From assembly GCA_963675955.2 (NCBI GenBank), contig CAXXVR010000007.1, positions 62,001 to 126,000 on the forward strand: a stretch of DNA of 64,000 nt, written 5' to 3'. Positions 23,688 through 35,891 of the stretch are shown here, one piece after another (position 1 is the stretch's first letter; each line of letters starts with the position of its first letter). This stretch comes from Desulfocicer sp963675955 (lineage in GTDB: Bacteria; Desulfobacterota; Desulfobacteria; Desulfobacterales; Desulfobacteraceae). A program made the translations under genes and the position numbers. A model generated the notes under the pieces. That model had not been told where the DNA came from. It did not search any database and saw only the letters and a program-made list of their open reading frames with translations.

Positions 23688-25474
23688 TCATTAAAACTTC
23701 ACCTAAAGAATTATAAATCAATAATATCATTACTTATTCGCAAATATGATTCAATTTTTTCTAATGATCACTGTTACGTAACATTGTGGTACAATTTATT
23801 CCATACCAACAATCCCCGCGTTCTCTAACATTTGATGATAATTAAGGGGTGATAGAAATCCTGTATCTGAAGATTATTTAAAACCACAACAAAGGAAAGC
23901 AATTCAAACATATCGCACTGTCTCCATTTAATTTTATTTCTTTTTTATCTAATATTTTATGTTAAATAGAAACAAAAAGCAACATTAATCTGAATAATTT
24001 TATATGATAGATTTATTTGCTTTGTAAATAAATGTCCCTTTATTTAAATAATTGTCAATCATATGATTAAAGATTGATTTCGTAGTGAGATGTTTTTCTT
24101 TTATCCAGTGCAATAGTATTTAAAACTCGACCTAATTTTTATTAAAAATATTCTCATCGATAAGTTTCGGTGGGATATGATTTTTTAATTTCGATAACTT
24201 TTATTATTCATATTTTAATAAAACAATTAACCTTGTTTTTATTATTACTTGAGCATTATTAAATTAAATTACAAAAAATATTTTAACAGATCATACATTA
24301 TTAATTTTATTGATCTTCTGGTTTATCAAGAAATTTTTTTAAACAATTACTACAGACTAAATAATTGGCTTTTTCTTGTTCTTTCAAACTACTTGAAATT
24401 TCAATCTGTTATTTTTAAGGAGTTTCAATTAGAATTTTATCACCATGGTCATCATCATCAGATAGTGATAGATCAGATAGAGATTCAACCGTCGTATTTC
24501 TTTTCCTCGGCTTTATGAGATCAGAAATTAAAATAATGTCCTCTGTAATTCTGTTTTTTATATTCATTCGTTCAAGCAAATCAAAATTTATTTTTGTATT
24601 TGGATGGTCCTAACAATTAGATCGTATTGTGTTTATTATATAATTACTTCATAATATTTTATTACTTTTTTATTTATCTCTTAATTTTTTTAAAGGAATT
24701 CAATCTTGACGTTACAACAAGGACCTTAATTTAATTTAAATCTTTTGAAAATAATATGTAACAAAATTTTTATTTTAAGATTCAATCAGATAAACAGGCT
24801 CCACAAAACTTAAAAAAATATTACAAACTATTTCTTACATTATGAGCACAATTTAATGTAACACATTAATAAATAATATTACTGCAAAGTTAGCAGGCTA
24901 ATTCACCAAATTACTCATCTACTTCAGTTTCTTTCATTTATTTCTTTGTTTCAATTGGGTGGGAATTCTTTCTTTTGGAAGTAATTATTTCTGACCCTTC
25001 TAGAAATACAAACCCAAGAATATCTATAGAACAGATTAATATGTAAAAACACTCACCTGAAAGATGAACTTTTGTCTTATGCAGGATATAAATTGTATCT
25101 CCATTTTTTAGTTCAAAAATATTGCCTTTCCCGATCTAAAAAACAATTTAAATAATAATAATTTACTTTTTTATCATTAATAAATGTTCCATTAGTAGAC
25201 AAATCTTCTAGATAATATTATATTCCCTTTTTAATTATCTTGCAATGAGAGCCACTCAATCTAAATATTATTATTATTGCCCAACAATTAAAATCCAAAT
25301 TAATACCTTTTATCTGGAATACAAATATCATTTGTATCAGCTCTTCCTAATGTAGTCTCGTGCTTAATTAAATTTTATGAATTGTATTTATCCTTATTCA
25401 AGGCTTATAGTTTTCCCCAAATTTCATTTTCTAAAATAAGAAATTAGTCTCTAAAACTAACCTTCTATTAACAT
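23688..25474 (-). CDS. CHFR: CHFR, FHA-RING mitotic checkpoint E3 ubiquitin ligase
   Basis: E3 ubiquitin ligase that in animals delays entry into mitosis under spindle stress. All three parts of CHFR can be followed in order. FHA: EIWGKLQALNKDKYNS, TTLGRADTNDICIPDKRLSG, SHCKIIKKG, DLSTNGTFINDKKIGKGN and LKNGDTIYIL. RING: ACQLCSNIIYQCVTLNCAHN, FCGACLSD-W-ILKQKFCPCC; its Trp is a TGA at 24784-24782, matching Trp in human CHFR. The acidic linker is SLSDLSLSDDDDHGD. The Cys-rich end has VCSNCLKKFLDKPED, QQCMICQNIFC, IPPKLIDENIFNKNQ, and the PBZ-like finger DCWYGINC...LNHICEQ, followed by VKFQ and TGA at 23690-23688. Introns are about 31-45 nt; one splits the RING 'CPCC'. The start ATG is at 25474-25472. 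Confidence 0.9.
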
Positions 25475-25577
25475 TGAAAACAAACTTTAAAATTTTTTTA
25501 TTTTAATAATTGAGTTTTTTAAAAAAATAAAAATAAAAATTGAATAATAATATTAGCAAAAAAAAAAAAAAAATTAA

Positions 25578-27401
25578 TCAAATAATCTATTTGTTGTCAA
25601 ATTTTGTGTTTAAAAATGAAATAGTTTTTGTGAGTTAAGTTTATCTTTCCAAGTCCTTCATTAATTTTTCTAACTCTAACAAACACATTTCTTCCTCTGA
25701 AAAAATTATGTTTTCCAAAGAAATACAATCCATTACTTTAAAATTAGATCGACGAATATCAATAGCATGGTTAGATGGTAATTAAATACTTTCAATTTTA
25801 GATTACGATATTCATGAATAATTAGAAAAAGAGCTTTGATTTGCCCCAAACGAGTTTTAAGAATCATTACTTGTTTGAAATAATGAATTGATTTAATTTA
25901 AATTAGTAGAACTTACATCAAGATCGACACTTACTTATTTTAAATGAATGCAATCAGAATTAAAAATCTTTTAATCATGTTAAGTGTTTTTTATTTAGTT
26001 TCTTTTTATAAATTACTGGTAATAAGGGTTGATATTTTTAGGTGGAATATTTTCTTCATTCTAAAAAATTTTATCTCGAGTTAGTTTCAAAGGAGACTCT
26101 TCAAGCTCTTATTAAGCTTCTTTAATACTTTCAATATCTGATATATATTAATTAGACTTCTCAATTTTTTAGGTTAACTTTAAAGTACCTATATAGATAA
26201 AACCATTGAATATTGATGATTACATAATGTTTTATCTTAATTTTACAGTCATGATTATTCATAAATCTCTGATAAAGAAATCCTTCCAATTGCATTTTTA
26301 TTAGTCATTAATTTTATCAATTTAATAACTAAATAAAACTAAGGGTCACTATTGTAATATTATTTTACGTTCTAAACTTTTTGAATCCCAGATACTTCTT
26401 TTAAATTAAATCTTATCATTACAACTCCGTCGGATTAATTGTTTTATATTATTCGCTTTAAATGGCGGTTTTCCATTAATCCTATTTAATAGTACACAAA
26501 AACACATGATATTACATGGTATAAAGCAGGACACCTAAACTATAAATATCCACCTTTTCATTATAACTCCTACCCAAAAATAATTCAGGAGCCATATACC
26601 TTTTCACTATTTTATAAAAAGACTAAACAATACCCTGGTGTCCCACATTTATCCCTCAAGGGTTTATTCATGATTGCTGCAAGTCCAAAATCTGCAATCT
26701 TAATTGAATAATTTTCATCCCCAGAGTTTTTCAGTAAGATATTATCTAATTTAATATCGCGATGGACAATTAATTTCTCATTCATAAATTTCAGCGAACA
26801 AAGGATCTAAATAAAAATTAGTTTTGCTTATTTTTCGGTAAATGTATGGATTTATTTTAATTTTTGGTATAAGTCACCACCTTCCAGCAATTCAGTTATA
26901 AAAATTACTTTCTCTTCTTCTTCGAAAATTTCAAATAGCTCCAGGATTTAGGGATGGCCTTTGAGAACCCAAAGAATCTTTGCTTCTTGCTACAAAAATT
27001 TCTAAGATTAAAAATTTATTAATGTAATTAATGTTTTTTACTGAATTCTTTTTTCCTAATTAAGTTTTATCAAATACTTTAGCTGCATAATACTTTTTGT
27101 CAAGAGTGTTAAAAACCTTGAACACTTATGCAAAACTTCCTAGTTAATAATTAGTATTTAACAATCAACCTTTTCCAATTTACTCAATTTAATGATACAT
27201 TTAGAGGTAATCTATCCTAATAACAAATCTCTTTAGTTTATCAATTCAATCCAATATCTTTTCTTTATCTTCAGAACAAAATTGCTACTGAGTGTTATTT
27301 TTGGAAAGGATAAATGAATGTAAATTAATTTAGTTCACTTTAAAAGATTGATAGGATAGAAAATATGTCAGGTTGAAATCAATAAATCCTTTTTCTTTCA
27401 T
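25578..27401 (-). CDS. Ser/Thr protein kinase, CAMK-like, with Ser/Asn-rich tail
   Basis: Protein kinase that begins MKEKGFIDFNLTYFLSYQSF at the ATG at 27401-27399. About 90 residues precede the glycine loop QIGKG-GSFAQVFKVFNTLDK, which is split by an intron. Then come YYAAKVFDKTQ (the ATP-binding Lys), HPQILELFEIFEEEEKVIFI, ELLEGGDLYQKLKQIHTF, KLIVHRDIKLDNILLKNS, KIADFGLAAIMNKPLRDKCG (with CGTPG) and APELFLGRSYNEKVDIYSLG. The catalytic Lys, Asp and DFG are all present. The tail (about 180 residues) is rich in Ser, Asn and Gln and ends TKFDNKQII before TGA at 25580-25578. It lies directly upstream of CHFR on the same strand. FHA-kinase partners such as Chk2 come to mind, but the FHA domain belongs to the CHFR gene, not to this one. 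Confidence 0.75.
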
Positions 27402-27486
27402 ATTGACCTTTAATAAGTGATAATAGAAATAATTATACATCATAATATACAAGCTTTTTATTAGTAATTCTAAAATAATGTGTTTA

Positions 27487-27732
27487 TCATGATTCACTAT
27501 TACTCATTAAATATAAATATCCACTATTTGCTTCGGGTTCATCCTTCACTGAAAAAGGTGTTCCATTTTTCTTCCAGAATCTTGTTGAGTGTACTCTTTT
27601 ATTAATATCAGTACTTGATTCATCAAAAAAAGAATAAAGGCTGGCTTTCGTACTTCGAAGTGGCAATGAATTCTTTGATTCCATTAGTAATTTTTGTTTT
27701 ATAAAATCAAAATTTTGCTTTTGTTTAATCAT
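27487..27732 (-). CDS. small hypothetical protein, 81 aa
   Basis: Intronless frame with ATG at 27732 and TGA at 27489-27487. It contains no internal TAA or TAG codon and no TGA. The product is polar and well mixed in composition (KNSLPLRSTKASLYSFFDES, RVHSTRFWKKNGTPFSVKD), unlike random A+T-rich frames here. It lies about 85 bp upstream of the kinase start on the same strand. I recognise no domain. It might be a separate small gene or an upstream exon that joins the kinase. Confidence 0.4.
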   Translation of the reverse strand: MIKQKQNFDFIKQKLLMESKNSLPLRSTKASLYSFFDESSTDINKRVHSTRFWKKNGTPFSVKDEPEANSGYLYLMSNSES

Positions 27733-28122
27733 GACTAATAGATTACAAAATAAATATATTATTTTAATTGAATATAATTAAAATAATTTGATAGAGGATT
27801 AATTATGGGCCTCCACAAGTATAAAAAATAACAATCAGTGAAATTTAAATTTAAATAAAATGAATTAAAAAAAGCAAATAAATAGATAAAAAAATCATGT
27901 GGCATGCTTATTATAATTTATTTCTAGTGAGTAATTATTAAATAATTCTTCGTCTTTAAAAAAAGTAGTATTTTTAAAATCATTGCATTCTAATTAAAGA
28001 TATTTATCAATATTATCAAATTCTTATTAGTGATAATTTGGAATAAAACATTATCCTTAATTCTAATAACCATACGAAAGATTATTATGGTTATTGTTAT
28101 TACAGTTTTCATAGGATGGATA
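27733..28122. other. intergenic spacer
   Basis: Nearly 400 bp, very A+T-rich, between the small ORF and the end of the next minus-strand gene. Open frames here lack coding character. Nothing recognised. Confidence 0.45.
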
Positions 28123-29875
28123 TCAATCCTAATTATTCTCATGAAAATTCTAGGGCTTTTCAATAGACTTATCTTCACTATTGAGCTTTGGCAAAAACAA
28201 ATTGTCTTCATCTTTGTCTTCACATGAATCTGTTTGCATGACCAAAGCTCCGAAAAACTCTAAAAGCTATTCAATATTTTTTTTCTTTTCTTCAAAAGTA
28301 GTAGTTTATTAGTTTTCTTAAGTAATATGTTTAGAAAAGGCTGTTGATTCTTCTATAACTTCCTCAACCCTTTGCTTTTTAATTATTTAAGGCTCAAAAT
28401 TAATCTATGGAAAACAATTAAAACAATTTAATCCCAACCTTAGTAACTGCTGCAATGGCATGAAATTAATTTTGATACTTCTTTTTGGTTAACTTTTGCT
28501 TTAATGAAACGAGCTCATAATTTTAAGGGATTTAGTTTAAGATTGTTTTCTTTGACAAATCTATTTCTGTTATTATATGCTAATTTTATTGTTTTGCCGA
28601 AGGTTTCTATATATTCTAAGGAGACAATTGAATCGAAGAAGATAAAGATTAATAAGCTTTATATAATTTGTCCTACAATAACATTAATAAAAGTAAAATA
28701 AATACATGATCGTTTAATGGATTATAAAGAGTTGGCATATGATCGTTGTCACTAACTAATTGAATTAAATTTAAACTGACTATCCGGAATTTTTCTTGAA
28801 TTTTTTTGAATTCTTTGCAATATTCTTTATTTCCAAAGCATTTAATTTTTAGAATTATAAATGGTTTATTTGCTTAGTTTTCTTTAAGATGCTACAATCT
28901 TCTTTAAAGCTCTTAAAGAATCTCTCTGTATTAAACTTGGCGTGATTAAAATTCTTAAGAGTTATAGTATAAAGAAGTGCATGAATAAAATTTTAATGCA
29001 ATAAAAACTGGGTGATAAATCTTATGTTTAATATTTGAGGCTTTAAAATATGTAATCAAATCATCATAATTGTTATTGATTTCCATATTTTAGTGATTCT
29101 TATTTCTTCCAAATTATTTTTTTTCTATTAATGTTGGAGAAAATAAATTGAATTTTGTATTTGGTTATTTCTCGGATAATAAGCAATTTGTTGTTGCGAA
29201 TTTCCTTGAATCAATAAAGATCGGAGGAGACACTTTTGCACAGATAATTTATAAATTTTCTGAATTATTTATATTTGCGGAAGTAACAACTATTAAGTGA
29301 AACTTAGAACCCTAGAAATAAAAATTAAACAAAATCATTAATAATTAATACATCGCATTTATGGCTTGTTGAACTAAATTTAAGTGAGGAAAATTTGCAT
29401 TTATTATTATTTAAGATTTAAATGGAATTCCCACAAACTCCAACGCTTTCAAAAAAAAAACGTTTTTAGTTTCCTTCTGCCTTTACAACATAAAGTTCGC
29501 ACTTTATTTCAGTTGGAGGAATGAACTCTTCATTACTAACCTCGTCAAAAATCTATAAAAAATATTTAAAATTTTTGTTTATAATTTGGTAACCTTTAAA
29601 CTAATATCCAAAGTTGGAATATTGCAGCTTTTATGCCAGTTTCATCCTAGCTCATTATTATACAGCAATTCCTTTTACAATTAAATCTCTAATTCACTTG
29701 ACAATACTTTCGCCTAAAAAGATAATAAAATTTTATAAAAGAATAAAAATTTTTTTACGGATTCACAAGGATTTGTAAACATGACTTTTTTTGATAGATT
29801 TTAGATAAATGTGGTTCCATTTGATACGACATTTAAGTCGAAATTGCAATTTTCCCAAAAAAAATCTTTTTTCAT
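28123..29875 (-). CDS. hypothetical protein, family not recognised
   Basis: Start ATG at 29875-29873 (MKKDFFWENCNFDLNVVSNG). Two introns (about 29719-29763 and 29552-29596) are removable in frame, giving NIPTLDISLKIFDEVSNEEF and CELYVVKAEGN. These alternating strands resemble a beta-sandwich. A further intron near 29300-29345 leads to KFHLIVVTSANINNSENLQI. The second half is helical, with long Gln/Leu stretches (EILQELQRRLQHLKENQANK) and FRIVSLNLIQLVSDNDH. An acidic tail (NIEQLLEFFGALVMQTDSCE, then DKDEDN) ends at TGA 28125-28123. An HSP/C2-like N-terminus plus helical tail is all I can say. Confidence 0.55.
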
Positions 29876-30487
29876 TATTCAAAATTTATTTTATTAATTG
29901 GTTAAATAATTCAGGCAATCTTATATCATTTTATATTCAAAGATAAATTAATTTAATTAATATTATATTTGCAAATAGTATCAAATTTATGACATATCAA
30001 AATTATTGTAGTGGAAATAAAATTGTTTTGAACACATTTTATTTTATATTTAGTTGATTTTATGGGAATATTTATTTAATAAACAAATAAAACAATAAAA
30101 ATTACTAAAAAGTTGTTAAAAATGTAACTTAATATTCCTTGTATTTAGAAAAGCACATTCTAAATTATGCCTGATATTATTTAATTTATTATCATTATTT
30201 GCCAAAATATGTTTGTATAGAACAATTTTTCGGATTTATTTAAATACTATCAATAAAAATGTAAAATGAAATTGGCATATCTTTAAAAATTATATAATTT
30301 TTGCATATAATATGTAATAATATTTCAAATTTGATTTTCCTAAATATGTCATTAAATTATAATGTCATTAATTATTATTTGGGTTTTATAATAATAAAAA
30401 TAAAAAAAAAATTTTTGTAAATAAAATTTAATTTTTAGTAAACTATAAATAACTTTGAAATTACAACGAATTATTAAATTCAATTAA
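29876..30487. other. A+T-rich intergenic region
   Basis: About 610 bp of very low-complexity A/T runs between two minus-strand genes. I see no coding frame, repeat or structured RNA. Confidence 0.5.
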
Positions 30488-32087
30488 TCATTCATGAACA
30501 AAATCAGAAAATGACTCTTATTCATTATTTGATTGATAATCAAAGCCATCATCATTTTCATCATCGTTTTCTTATTCGAAGATGTCAAGATTTGTGCAAT
30601 CAACTAAATCCTTTTCAATTTATTATATCTACTAGTCAAGTTAAGCAATTTCCTTAGTTAAAATCTATTAAGGTATTTCCAGCTCTTCACTAGAGCTTTC
30701 ATAATTTATAAATTCTTATTATACAGCAGAATCTTAAAAGTCTTCTTCAAACTCTTGAACTTCTTTCATAGTATCTTCTAATTTTCTATTTTTCGTTTTT
30801 ATTAATAATAAATGTTATTCTTTATTTTATTCCTAAAGTTTCTTATATTCAATCATTAATTCTTCATATTCTTTAGATTGCCCATCTTTTTATTTTTTTT
30901 TAAATTAAATAAACTCATCTTCAAGTGAGTCATATGTAGCTTTTAATTCTTCGTTTTTATTTTCCAATTGCTTTTTAATTGTTTAAAATTTTTCATTCTA
31001 TAGTTTTATTTTGCTATTTTCTTCATTTTATTGAATCTAAACTTCCTTAACTTTATTTTTTAATAATTCAACATTTTATTTATATTTTTCTAAACTAGCT
31101 TTATATTTAGGCATAATTACATTTCATCTTTCTTCCAAATCTTCAATCTTCTTATTCGCTTCGTTCAACTACTATATCAACTAATTCCTCTAACTTTCTA
31201 AACATTGCACAGAATTATTTAATGTTCCAACCAAATCCATTTCATTTTCTTATCCCAATTCATCTCATTCACTTTCACTATCACATTGCTAATTCACACA
31301 TAATGATTCAGCTCTTTACAATGTATTCTACAATTTTTTAAGAAAATCAATAGTCGCATCCTAGGAATAGTTTTCATTGAGCAATAATCCTCGTAACTGC
31401 AACGTTCCTTTCGAACAAAGAGCCAATTCTTTTTAAAGACGTTAACAAAGCTATTCGTAGTGATCGTGTATTTCATTTAACTTTTCATCAGCTACTTTGT
31501 GATTTTCTTCTTAAGTATTCTATTTATGCTTAAGTTTTAGTTTGCATTCCCCAAGCTCTCTATTATATTTAAATACACAATAAAATTACTTTGCTAATTA
31601 TTATTTCATACTATTTAATTAAAGGATTTTTTCTCGAAGTAATGTATTATCTTGCAAGCATGTTTATTTTGCTGTCTAAATTTAATTTATTTTTTAGAAA
31701 ATGTAAAATTTATTAAACTTCTGCTTTACTTAATTATGATTCTAATTGCTATATCTATAACTATGCTTAAGATAATTGCTTGATCAACAAATTATTTCTT
31801 GCTTGAGTTTCTTTTAATTAATGTTTATTCCTTTAATCGTATTAAAACATTTTTAAAAAAAAATATTACACTCCAGGGGTTGAAGCATCACGACCACCTA
31901 AGATAGAGCATTCCATCTATGAGGTATCAATTGATTCGTTCAAATCCATTAATTAAAAGGATTCTTTTATTGATTAAGTTTTATCATTTTGTTCGTTGGA
32001 TTGTACATTTTCTTTCATTCTGCTGCTTGCTGTTTTTGCCGTTTTCTGGAATGCAGAAGAGGAATCAAATTTAAGTTATTTTTTCAT
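30488..32087 (-). CDS. long coiled-coil protein
   Basis: The start ATG at 32087-32085 gives MKKQLKFDSSSAFQKTAKTA and a Ser/Gln-rich head ending LGGRDASTPGVQ. From about residue 100 almost the whole chain is heptad-repeat coiled coil: LQEQDTLLREKILQLNSMKQ, then KLNEIHDHYEQLCQRLQKEL, VQCLESQRNQLIQQLNEANK, KIEDLEERQ and LKATYDSLEDEFIQFKKKQK. An acidic tail ends QESFSDFVHE before TGA at 30490-30488. At least one intron is likely near 31850. The function cannot be told from sequence; a structural role at the cytoskeleton or basal body is plausible given neighbours, but that is inference. Confidence 0.65.
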
Positions 32088-32252
32088 TGTGTTCAAACAA
32101 ATAACAAATTAAAATTTTTTTAACAATTAAATTAATTTATGAAAAATTTAATAAAAATTATAATATTTTATTTAGCAAAATTTGTAATTTTTTAGTTTAT
32201 TTTTTTAAAAATTTAAATAATTAAATAAATACAATTTTTTTTAAAGATCTTA

Positions 32253-32822
32253 ATGCAAAGTGAATTATCATAAAATAATTAAAAAGTGGAATCCATGGAA
32301 AGTGAAAATAATTAAATAGAAAAAGAAAATTAACAGAATGTTAGTGGCTAATCAATTTCATAAGACAATTAAATGATTGTTGAATCTAATGAACATGATG
32401 ATGAAAACAATTAACAGCCGCTTTCAGCATCAAACAATCTGATAAACTTTTTTAATAGTTATACAATGTTTATTGGCGAAGTTGGGAATGTAATTCTTGA
32501 CCTAGATGTAGTTCTTGCTAAATTATTAGAAGCGACAAAGAAACTTAAACCGCCTTAAAAGTTCCTTATAGTTTTATATTATACTATTTATTTATACAGT
32601 GCATCAAAGAATACTTATGAATTATGAAGTTATTTGTTAAACTTAGATAAAGAAAGTATAGTTGATCTAGCCGGATAATTAAAAAATATGCCAGAAAAAG
32701 GATTGTTTGATACAATAGAAAATGTAGAGAAACTTTATGTTAAATTAATGATAGAATATAATTAAGAAGTGAAAAGAGGCAAGGATTTAGGAATAATAAA
32801 AAATGAAATAAAAAACTAATGA
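32253..32822 (+). CDS. small acidic helical protein, 176 aa, not recognised
   Basis: One intron (32561-32599) removed gives exactly 177 codons with TGA at 32820-32822. Residues 1-60 are low-complexity Gln/Asn/Glu (ENNQIEKENQQNVSGQSISQ). The rest is helical: NLINFFNSYTMFIGEVGNVI, LDLDVVLAKLLEATKKLKPP, SKNTYEL-W-SYLLNLDKES, KGLFDTIENVEKLYVKLMIE and EVKRGKDLGIIKNEI. An in-frame TGA at 32635-32637 is read as Trp. Size and helicity recall small subunits of Mediator-like or tethering complexes, but I see no motif that decides it. Confidence 0.65.
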
Positions 32823-32852
32823 TTTTATAAAAACTTGAATTTTTGGTTTAAA

Positions 32853-34419
32853 TCAAAATATAATACATTAATTCTGACAAAAACATTAAGATTCACTATC
32901 TTCACTCGATAATTATTAATTAGGATAATTTTGTTGACTTCTAACCCGTATAACAGCTAATTCGATCTCACTAATCCTAGTTTAAGGTTCAAGTTTCCCT
33001 TTAGAAAATATTTAGCTAACAAACAAATTAACCATATTTCTTTTCATACTCTTAAACAATCTAATTAAGTTTTTCTATTCTATTCAAATGATATGCTTTT
33101 TCTTTTTGCCAGTCTTCTGGCTCATAAGAAATAACTTTTGCTTTCAGTTTTGAATAAACATGGTCTAATTGCTCGTATTATTCTTATAATTATTCTTTTT
33201 CCTTTTTTTGAGACTCACAATCACTTTCCTTAAGACACAAAAGTTATTCTTATTCTTATGCCAATTTCTTAAATTCTTTTTCTTGCTACTATATTTATTA
33301 TTCCTAATTTAAAATTTTTTTTTACAATTCATCATTTTTTTAGTTTTACAAAATCTAAAAAACAAATAAAGAAACCATTTTAATTAAAACATTAAATTAT
33401 CTCTTAAAATTAGCTTTTTATTCATTCCATTTTATGATTTTCTTTTTGAATAAATCCTCCTAAACAAGAAGTTTTTTTTCTAATTCTTAATTTTTGAATT
33501 CGATTTCTCCTTTTTCTTTTTTTAATCTTTAAATGTCCTCTTATAATTTTTATATGGCTCGTTTTAATTTAGCTGTTGTTGACTAAGCAAGCTTTTGTTC
33601 TTACTCCATTGTATACTCAATAGCACGTGCATGCTTCTCAATCTCCTCAAATTTTTTCTACGTTTCATCTTTAATTTTTATTGAATTCAATAAATCCTCA
33701 TTCATTTCTTTTGCTTTTTCTTAGGATTACGCAAAATCTGTTTGTAATTTAAAATGCTCAATTTTTAATTAAGTAAACTCGCTTTATTCATTTTAAACTT
33801 GCAATTACTAATTTAATTATTTAAGCTCTTAAATCTTTGTTTTTTATTAATTGTTTTTTGTTTCTAACTATTTAACTTCCTCAAATATCTTCATTTTACT
33901 TTATTCTACTGAATCCTAAAAAAAATAAAATAAATAAAAACAAAACAAATATAAACAAGTTTATATTTCAAAGCATTTATTTATTATTATAATTATTCTT
34001 ACAATTAATAATTTTTCATTTTTTCTGTATCAGAAATTTACCAACGACTATAATTGTCTTTTTTTTTCTCTTCTTTTATTTATTCTAATTGTTTTTCTAA
34101 TTAATTAATTTTTTCAATTCATTATTTCTTATCTAATTCTAATTTATTCTTTTCTTATTCCATTAAACTTGCATTTGTTTAATACGTTTCCTTTTAAGAT
34201 AATAATTATAAACTTTGTGATTATAATTTTTTGTTTTCTTCATTCTAATTAAGATTTTACTTCTCTAATACATTTATTTTTTTTTATAATTATTCAATTT
34301 CGTTTTATAAGTTTTTTTCATTTTATTGTTGGATAAATACTTCAGATTTCTAAATTTCAAAGTATTTTTAAATCATAATTACTAACTTAATTTTTAGATT
34401 CTGCAGGAAGGTTTGACAT
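32853..34419 (-). CDS. coiled-coil protein
   Basis: Begins MSNLPAESKNQV at the ATG at 34419-34417. The first intron follows within about 15 codons. Nearly all of the remainder is Lys/Glu/Gln/Leu coiled coil in several exons; introns near 33910-33960 and 33360-33400 show the usual A+T-rich profile. The C-terminus is ELAVIRVRSQQNYPNQQLSS, then EDSESQCFCQNQCIIF and TGA at 32855-32853. The final Cys cluster (CFCQNQC) is unusual for an otherwise Cys-poor protein and might be a lipidation site. No domain recognised. Confidence 0.55.
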
Positions 34420-34592
34420 TTTTTATGACTTACTATAGATATAATAAGTAATTTAAATGTTTTTATTTATTTTTTAATTCAATTTTTTTTATGTTTTAAA
34501 ATTTCAAAAATAATTTTTAATTAAGCTCACATAAATAATTTTACAATAAAATTCAAAAGAAAACAAACGCAAACAAAAAAATTAACAATTAA

Positions 34593-35680
34593 ATGGAAGG
34601 GAACTTAAGTTAAGATAGGATTTTATTTCACTGACTTTAATAAAGGTACCTCATAAAATTAAGAAACGGAAAAAGCATGGAATATTTGCATAACTGGAGC
34701 AGCAGGGTAAATAGCTTATGCATTTATTCCACTTCTTTGCAGTGGCCAAGTTTTTGGTCAAAAAGTTTCAATGAATATTCGCTTATTGGATATTGAACCG
34801 TTGCAAAATAAGTTACAGGCATTAGTGCTAGAAATTGAAGATGCGAATTATCCTTTAGTTAATTCAATTTAAATTGGCTGAAAGTTAGATTTGCTATTCA
34901 AAGATTTAGAGATTGGAATTTTCTTTGGCGGATACCCTCGAAAGCAAGGCATGGAGAAAAAAGAATTTCTCTTGATTAATGCCAAAATTTTTAAGTAATA
35001 AGGTATAGCATTATGCAAATATGCCAAGATAACATGCAAAATATTAGTGATAGCAAATCTTGCAAATGTCAATTGTTAAATTCTAAGTGAAAATTGCAGT
35101 AGGATCCCTAAAGAAAATTTCACATTTTTAACAAGATTAGACTTAAATAGAACAAAATCATATTTAGCTAATAAATTCGCTATCCATTCTAGAAATGTAA
35201 TATCGTATATTGCTTATTTTATTATAGATAAAAAATGTTTTAGTATGGGGTTGCAGTTCTGTTGGGCTTTATCCTGATCTTTCACTATGCACAATCACGA
35301 GTAAGCCATTAATTTCTATGATCTCTTCTATTGAGCCTCTTTATGAAGACTTAGATTTAACTTTATGGCAACGCAATAAAGAAATCCAAGAAGCTCGTGG
35401 CGCTTTTAGTGTTTTTTCAGCTGCAAATGCTGCAATGGAACAATTAAGGGATTGATATTTAGGGAGAAGCGATGAAATTGTAGCAATGGGAGTCTATTGT
35501 AATAAAAATATATATGGATTCTAGGAGGAACTGTATTTTTCTATGCCGGTAAAGTTAACTGGTGATTTCAAGGTTCAATTAGTAGAAGATATGCAAATTG
35601 ATGCAATAATTGAAAAAGAAATAGAAAAAAGATATAAAAGAGTATTACAAGAGAAAGAAATTGTCTTGAAAAATATTTGA
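34593..35680 (+). CDS. cytosolic malate dehydrogenase homolog lacking the catalytic His
   Basis: Clear member of the cytosolic MDH family. After a first intron (34609-34645) the chain reads TEKAWNICITGAAGQIAYAF with the nucleotide-binding GAAGQIAY motif intact. Next are RLLDIEPLQNKLQALVLEIE and GGYPRKQGMEKKEFLLINA, where MDH has PRREGMERKD, so one substrate Arg is Lys. Then come ALCKYAKITCKILVIANLAN and NFTFLTRLDLNRTKSYLANK with the LTRLDxNR motif. After an intron at about 35193-35225 comes NVLVWGCSSVGLYPDLS, where MDH has WGNHSSTQYPD: the proton-acceptor His is absent. The C-terminal half follows the family (IVAMGVYCNKNIYGF, YFSMPVKLTGDFK). TGA codons at 34879 and 35453 are read as Trp. The stop is TGA at 35678-35680. 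Fold retained, oxidoreductase activity doubtful. Confidence 0.85.
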
Positions 35681-35891
35681 ATTAAAATAATATTATTTAT
35701 CAAATTGCTTTTATGTAATCATTAAGGGTATTTAATTTGAATTTTTAAAAGTTTTGAATTATTAACACAAAATTTTTCTTTTCAGTTGATATAAAATATT
35801 AATAAAGATAATAAAGTTAGAAAATTTCATAAAAAAAACAAAAAAAAGTTATAACAATTTATTATATTTGATCAAAATAAATAACAATAAA

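Noticed and set aside
24249..24518. Plus-strand 89-aa open frame ending in His-rich sequence
   Set aside because: Antisense of the CHFR acidic linker; the His-rich string is the complement of the Asp run SDDDDHGD.
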